Shown: positions 59,952-64,000 of the stretch, piece by piece | How positions within the stretch are numbered: the stretch's first letter is position 1 | How the letters are laid out: each line of letters opens with the position of its first letter | NCBI GenBank assembly: GCA_019634165.1 | Contig: JAHQVT010000006.1 | Span: 682,001-746,000, forward strand | From: Rhodospirillales bacterium | GTDB taxonomy: Bacteria > Pseudomonadota > Alphaproteobacteria > Rhodospirillales > Thalassospiraceae | Direction: 5' to 3' | DNA: 64,000 nt | Made by a program: the position numbers and the translations under genes | The notes under the pieces: generated by a model | Seen by the model: only the letters and a program-made list of their open reading frames with translations | The model's database searches: none | Told to the model about the DNA's origin: nothing

Positions 59952-59976
59952 TGCCGGTGACGCATGTCACCGGCAT
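59951..59976 (-). terminator. Terminator after hup
   Basis: ATGCCGGTGAC (59951-59961) pairs perfectly with GTCACCGGCAT (59966-59976), loop 4 nt, followed on the reverse strand by TGCTTTTTG. It starts 23 bp after the hup stop. A T-run on the + side makes it potentially bidirectional. Confidence 0.85.
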
Positions 59977-59999
59977 TTTTTCAAAGAACGACGTCAAAC

Positions 60000-60272
60000 T
60001 TAGTTGACTGCGTCTTTAAGACCTTTACCAGCCTTGAACTTCGGCTGTTTCGATGCCGGGATGTCGATTTCTTCACCGGTGCGCGGGTTGCGACCTTTTG
60101 AAGCAGCGCGAGCAGCGACAGCGAAGGTACCGAAACCAACCAGACGAACTTCGTCGCCTGATTTCAAAGATTCGGTGATGGAATCGAAAACAGCGTCAAC
60201 CGCTTTAGCAGCGTCAGCTTTGGACAGATCAGCTTTAGCAGCTACACTTCCAACGAGATCGTTTTTATTCAC
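60000..60272 (-). CDS. hup: HU family DNA-binding protein
   Basis: This is a nucleoid-associated DNA-bending protein. Its 90 residues begin [28 protein letters not shown], of which [20 protein letters not shown] is the landmark, followed by [12 protein letters not shown] and the DNA-binding arm [20 protein letters not shown] (about 61-80). The start codon is GTG with AGGGGG and AGGA upstream. It lies in the conserved clpX-lon-hup order with its own promoter (TTGACG-N18-TACACT). Confidence 0.97.
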   Translation of the reverse strand: MNKNDLVGSVAAKADLSKADAAKAVDAVFDSITESLKSGDEVRLVGFGTFAVAARAASKGRNPRTGEEIDIPASKQPKFKAGKGLKDAVN

Positions 60273-60343
60273 TTCCTGGCCCCCTTGTTTGGACGTTCGG
60301 AGTTATGAGGAAATTTGGTTTGCCCCAAACCTGTTGCATGGGC

Positions 60344-60373
60344 AGTGTAAGCGGGTATCAAACAACTCGTCAA
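60344..60373 (-). promoter_or_regulatory. hup promoter
   Basis: Reverse strand: TTGACG (60373-60368), 18-bp spacer, TACACT (60349-60344), a good sigma-70-type match. It gives a leader of about 65 nt to the GTG start of hup. Confidence 0.7.
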
Positions 60374-60471
60374 TGCGACACACGCAGTTTTCTGCGGTTT
60401 TTGACGTTTTTTTCGATTTTTTGCGCTTTACACCAACTCTGACATGTCTTTGCGCCGATTCTTGACCAAAG

Positions 60472-60480
60472 TTATCCACA
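60472..60480 (+). promoter_or_regulatory. Consensus DnaA box upstream of the hup promoter
   Basis: TTATCCACA is a perfect 9-mer DnaA box. It lies about 100 bp upstream of the hup -35 and 4 bp from the lon terminator stem. Only one copy is seen, so it is not an origin. It could be a regulatory DnaA site or chance. Confidence 0.35.
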
Positions 60481-60483
60481 GAA

Positions 60484-60512
60484 AAGGGGGAGCGACATGG
60501 TCGCTCCCCCTT
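60484..60512 (-). terminator. Terminator after lon
   Basis: AAGGGGGAGCGA (60484-60495) pairs perfectly with TCGCTCCCCCTT (60501-60512), followed on the reverse strand by TTCTGTGG. It starts 23 bp after the lon stop. Confidence 0.85.
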
Positions 60513-60535
60513 GATTTCTGCCGGTTGTGACGATC

Positions 60536-62947
60536 TTAGTGAGTCGTCACACCGCCGATTTCCGATTCTTCGCCGTCATTGGATTTAACACCGACATCAT
60601 CAACCCCTTCTTCCCACTCAATCGGGACAAGCGGATTGACCAACGCATGGCTGAGAACTTCGTCAACATGCGACACAGGAATGATTTTCATGCCACGTTT
60701 GACGTTGTCAGGAATCTCTTCGAGATCCTTTTCATTCTCCTGCGGGATCAATACGGTTTTCACCCCGCCCCGCAATGCGGCCAGAAGTTTTTCTTTCAAA
60801 CCACCAATCGCAAGCACACGGCCACGCAGCGTAACTTCGCCCGTCATTGCCACATCTTTGCGGACCGGATTACCCGTTAGAACAGAAACAACTGACGTAA
60901 CCATGCCAACACCGGCAGACGGACCGTCTTTTGGTGTCGCACCTTCAGGTACGTGAACGTGGATATCACGTTTCTGGAACAAGGTCGGTTTGATGCCAAA
61001 TTCTGCGGCCCGCGAACGGACGAACGAAGTCGCCGCCTGAATTGATTCCGTCATGACTTCACCGAGTTTACCGGTAGTTTTCATGTTGCCTTTGCCCGGC
61101 ACCGTAACGGATTCAATCTGCAACAGATCGCCGCCAAATTCGGTATAGGCAAGGCCGGTCACAACACCAACTTGGTCTTCACCCTCGGTTTCGCCATAGC
61201 GGAACTTACGAATGCCAGCATATTTACCAAGCGTTCGCGGGGTAACCCGAACAGATTTGATGCTTTCAAGCATGATCCGTTTGGTTGCCTTACGGGCAAG
61301 ACGGGCCAGTTCACGTTCAAGACTACGCACACCAGCTTCGCGGGTGTAGAAGCGAATCAAATCGCGCAATGCGTCATCTGAAATACTCCACTCGTCCTTC
61401 TTCAGGCCATTATCTTTGACCTGTTTCGGGATCAGGTGACGTTTGGCAATTTCGACTTTTTCATCTTCGGTATAACCAGAGATGCGAATGATCTCCATAC
61501 GGTCAAGCAGCGGCTGCTGCATACGAAGCGAGTTTGCCGTCGTCACAAACATCACATCCGAAAGGTCGTAATCGACTTCCAGATAATGGTCGTTAAAGGT
61601 CGAATTCTGTTCCGGATCAAGAACCTCAAGCAGGGCCGATGCCGGATCGCCGCGGAAATCCGAACCCATTTTTTCGATCTCATCGAGAAGGAACAGCGGG
61701 TTGGAATATTTCGCCTTTTTCATGCCCTGGACGATCTTGCCCGGCATGGACCCAATATAGGTCCGACGATGACCGCGAATTTCCGACTCATCACGCACAC
61801 CACCAAGTGACATACGCACAAAACTACGCCCGGTGGCATTAGCCATGGATTTCCCAAGCGAGGTTTTACCAACGCCCGGAGGACCAACAAGGCACAGGAT
61901 CGGGCCTTTGACTTTTTTGGTACGTGCCTGAACAGCTAAATATTCAAGGATGCGTTCTTTGACCTTTTCCAGACCATAATGTTCTTTATCCAGAACCTTT
62001 TTGGCCTTTTTCAGATCATGTGAAACACGCGAACGTTTGTTCCATGGAATCGACACCATCCAATCAAGATAATTGCGCACCACGGTGGCTTCCGCCGACA
62101 TCGGGCTCATATTGCGCAGTTTCTTGAGTTCGGCCTGTGCCTTTTCCTTTGCCTCTTTGGGCATTTTGGCTTTGTTCAGCTTCTCTTCAAGTTCAGAAGC
62201 TTCATCCTTGCCGTCTTCGCCCTCGCCCAGTTCTTTCTGAATGGCTTTAAGTTGCTCATTCAAATAGTACTCGCGCTGGGTTTTCTCCATCTGGCGTTTG
62301 ACCCGGTTGCGGATTTTCTTTTCAACCTGCAACACGCCAATTTCAGATTCCATGAACCCAAAAATACGTTCCAGACGGTCACCAACAAGGGCGGTTTCCA
62401 GCAATTGCTGTTTTTCAGAAATCTTGAGCGACAGGTGCGATGCAACCGTGTCGGCAAGCTTGGCCGGTTCTTCGATCTGATTGACCGAAACCAAAACTTC
62501 TGGCGGAATTTTTTTGTTTAGCTTGATGTACTGTTCGAACTGCGTGACCACAGAACGGGCCAACGCTTCAAGTTCGCTGTCATCTTCATCAGAATCTTCA
62601 CGAACAGCACCATAAGCCTGGAAGAAATCCGGGTTATCAACATAGCCGGTAATTTCGGCACGTTTCCCGCCTTCAACCAATACCTTAACAGTTCCGTCCG
62701 GCAGTTTAAGAAGCTGCAAGACAGTTGCGACAGTACCAACTTCGTAAAGATCTTCGACTGCCGGATCATCAAGACCGGCATCTTTCTGGGTTACAAGCAA
62801 GATTTGCTTGTCTTCGCGCATCACATCTTCGAGTGCACGCACCGATTTCTCACGTCCGACAAACAGCGGAACAATCATGTGCGGGAACACGACAATGTCA
62901 CGCAACGGCAGCACCGGGTATATTTCGCCACGCGCCAATTCGACCAT
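60536..62947 (-). CDS. lon: ATP-dependent protease Lon
   Basis: This cytoplasmic AAA+ serine protease degrades misfolded and regulatory proteins. The 803 residues have an N-terminal substrate-binding domain (about 8-205), AAA+ module with Walker A GPPGVGKTSLGKS (about 355) and Walker B PLFLLDEIEKMG, and a C-terminal protease domain with the catalytic Ser in PKDGPSAGVGMVTS (about 677) and Lys about 43 residues later. The C-terminal 30 residues are acidic. It lies 130 bp after clpX with a hairpin in the gap. Confidence 0.97.
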   Translation of the reverse strand: MVELARGEIYPVLPLRDIVVFPHMIVPLFVGREKSVRALEDVMREDKQILLVTQKDAGLDDPAVEDLYEVGTVATVLQLLKLPDGTVKVLVEGGKRAEITGYVDNPDFFQAYGAVREDSDEDDSELEALARSVVTQFEQYIKLNKKIPPEVLVSVNQIEEPAKLADTVASHLSLKISEKQQLLETALVGDRLERIFGFMESEIGVLQVEKKIRNRVKRQMEKTQREYYLNEQLKAIQKELGEGEDGKDEASELEEKLNKAKMPKEAKEKAQAELKKLRNMSPMSAEATVVRNYLDWMVSIPWNKRSRVSHDLKKAKKVLDKEHYGLEKVKERILEYLAVQARTKKVKGPILCLVGPPGVGKTSLGKSMANATGRSFVRMSLGGVRDESEIRGHRRTYIGSMPGKIVQGMKKAKYSNPLFLLDEIEKMGSDFRGDPASALLEVLDPEQNSTFNDHYLEVDYDLSDVMFVTTANSLRMQQPLLDRMEIIRISGYTEDEKVEIAKRHLIPKQVKDNGLKKDEWSISDDALRDLIRFYTREAGVRSLERELARLARKATKRIMLESIKSVRVTPRTLGKYAGIRKFRYGETEGEDQVGVVTGLAYTEFGGDLLQIESVTVPGKGNMKTTGKLGEVMTESIQAATSFVRSRAAEFGIKPTLFQKRDIHVHVPEGATPKDGPSAGVGMVTSVVSVLTGNPVRKDVAMTGEVTLRGRVLAIGGLKEKLLAALRGGVKTVLIPQENEKDLEEIPDNVKRGMKIIPVSHVDEVLSHALVNPLVPIEWEEGVDDVGVKSNDGEESEIGGVTTH

Positions 62948-63040
62948 TATGTTCTATTCCCTAATCTGAGCCAAAACGTTACTGAGGTCCTGCCATAGGC
63001 CCCATCAGCAACGCGAACATTTGATAGATAATCTGAAATT

Positions 63041-63068
63041 CCCGCACCGCAATAGATGCCGGTGCGGG
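63041..63068 (-). terminator. Hairpin between clpX and lon
   Basis: CCCGCACCG (63041-63049) pairs with CGGTGCGGG (63060-63068), 10 bp after the clpX stop. The following AATTTC is a weak T-tract, so lon may be partly read through from clpX. Confidence 0.6.
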
Positions 63069-63077
63069 ATTTAACTA

Positions 63078-64000
63078 TCAGGCAGTATTTTCGACACCTT
63101 CGTGACGTTCAGAATGGATCAGCAATGGTTTTGCTTTTCCATCGACAACATCCTTATTGATGACGATTTCCTCGACACTTTCCATCGTCGGCAAATCGAA
63201 CATGGTATCAAGCAAAATGCCTTCCATGATCGACCGCAGACCACGTGCACCGGTTTTGCGTTCAATTGCCTTTTCCGCAATGCCTTGCAGTGCATCAGGC
63301 TGGAAGGTGAGCTTGACATCTTCCATATCGAACAGGCGCTGATACTGCTTGATCAGCGCATTTTTCGGCTCGGTCAGGATTTTGACAAGTGCGTCACTGT
63401 CGAGGTCTTCAAGCGTTGCCAAAACCGGCAGACGACCAATGAATTCCGGAATAAGACCGAATTTCAAAAGATCTTCTGGTTCGACTTCACGAAGGACATC
63501 GCCCGTACGGCGTTCTTCCGAGCTGCGAACATCGGCACCAAAGCCGATTGCGCTGCCCTTGCCGCGTTGGGAAATCACCTTGTCCAAGCCAGCGAACGCG
63601 CCGCCAACGATGAACAGGATGTTGGTGGTGTCAACCTGCAGGAATTCTTGTTGCGGATGTTTACGACCACCTTGCGGCGGTACGGATGCAACAGTGCCTT
63701 CCATGATCTTCAGCAATGCCTGCTGAACGCCTTCGCCTGACACATCACGCGTGATCGACGGATTGTCCGATTTACGCGAAATCTTGTCGACTTCGTCAAT
63801 ATAGACGATGCCGCGCTGGGCACGTTCGACATTGTAATCTGCAGCCTGCAGCAACTTCAGAATGATGTTCTCGACATCCTCACCGACATAACCGGCTTCG
63901 GTCAGTGTCGTGGCATCTGCCATGGTGAACGGAACATCAAGAATACGTGCCAGAGTCTGTGCCAGAAGCGTTTTACCGCAACCGGTCGGACCAACCAGCA
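63078..64000 (-). CDS. clpX: ATP-dependent Clp protease ATP-binding subunit ClpX (C-terminal part)
   Basis: This AAA+ unfoldase feeds ClpP. The gene is cut by the right edge: the first codons visible read [13 protein letters not shown] (Walker A), so about 115 N-terminal residues including the zinc-binding domain lie outside. [31 protein letters not shown] (Walker B), the IGFGADVRS substrate loop and [19 protein letters not shown] (sensor 2 region) are present. The Met that would start at 63923 is internal. clpP is expected just upstream. Confidence 0.97.
   Translation of the reverse strand, partial: LVGPTGCGKTLLAQTLARILDVPFTMADATTLTEAGYVGEDVENIILKLLQAADYNVERAQRGIVYIDEVDKISRKSDNPSITRDVSGEGVQQALLKIMEGTVASVPPQGGRKHPQQEFLQVDTTNILFIVGGAFAGLDKVISQRGKGSAIGFGADVRSSEERRTGDVLREVEPEDLLKFGLIPEFIGRLPVLATLEDLDSDALVKILTEPKNALIKQYQRLFDMEDVKLTFQPDALQGIAEKAIERKTGARGLRSIMEGILLDTMFDLPTMESVEEIVINKDVVDGKAKPLLIHSERHEGVENTA

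Overview
The window is a chromosomal housekeeping segment of an alphaproteobacterium. The gene order (trpGDC-moaC-lexA-comEC-gltX-gltA, then lpxB-lpxI-lpxA-fabZ-lpxD-skp-bamA-rseP-dxr-cdsA-uppS-frr-pyrH-tsf-rpsB-dnaE, then lolD-lolC-proS, mce-rnj-coaX-birA-nuoN..A, and hup-lon-clpX), the LexA box of the GAAC-N7-GAAC type, a short proline-tRNA synthetase and a RpsB with an acidic tail fit the Rhodospirillales and relatives. A marine genus such as Thalassospira is my best guess, from gene order and protein style only; I could not run a comparison.

Layout. 1-14.6 kb, mostly + strand: ppiD and trpE; a reverse-strand YibQ-like polysaccharide deacetylase; a 268-bp palindromic MITE-like element ending 21 bp before trpG; trpG-trpD-trpC-moaC; autoregulated lexA; comEC (reverse); gltX; gltA. 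14.7-36.8 kb, all reverse strand: glyoxalase I; the lipid A / outer-membrane biogenesis and isoprenoid/phospholipid block; pyrH-frr; tsf-rpsB; dnaE; the lipoprotein exporter lolCD; proS. 36.9-42.1 kb, reverse: an unknown periplasmic protein, a gene-poor gap holding a possible small RNA, a DUF1467 protein, methylmalonyl-CoA epimerase, RNase J, CoaX and biotin ligase. 42.1-56.5 kb, reverse: the complete 14-gene nuoA-N operon for respiratory complex I. 56.8-60.3 kb: tRNA-Asp, a stand-alone fliG, an unknown lipoprotein, two tandem tRNA-Val(TAC) genes and hup. 60.5-64.0 kb, reverse: lon and the C-terminal part of clpX, cut by the window edge.

The genes serve core functions: tryptophan synthesis (with trpE apart from trpGDC), molybdopterin synthesis, SOS control, translation, envelope assembly (lipid A, BamA, Skp, RseP, Lol, PpiD), undecaprenyl phosphate and phospholipid synthesis, NADH oxidation and protein quality control. 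I found no phage, integrated plasmid, CRISPR array, defence island or secondary-metabolite cluster, and no convincing new multi-gene system. The most interesting non-standard items are the MITE-like element abutting trpG, a terminator-bounded candidate RNA at about 37.5-37.8 kb, a structured rpsB leader, the tandem duplication of a whole tRNA-Val transcription unit with the hup terminator touching its promoter, an orphan fliG with a structured leader, and two secreted proteins of unknown function.
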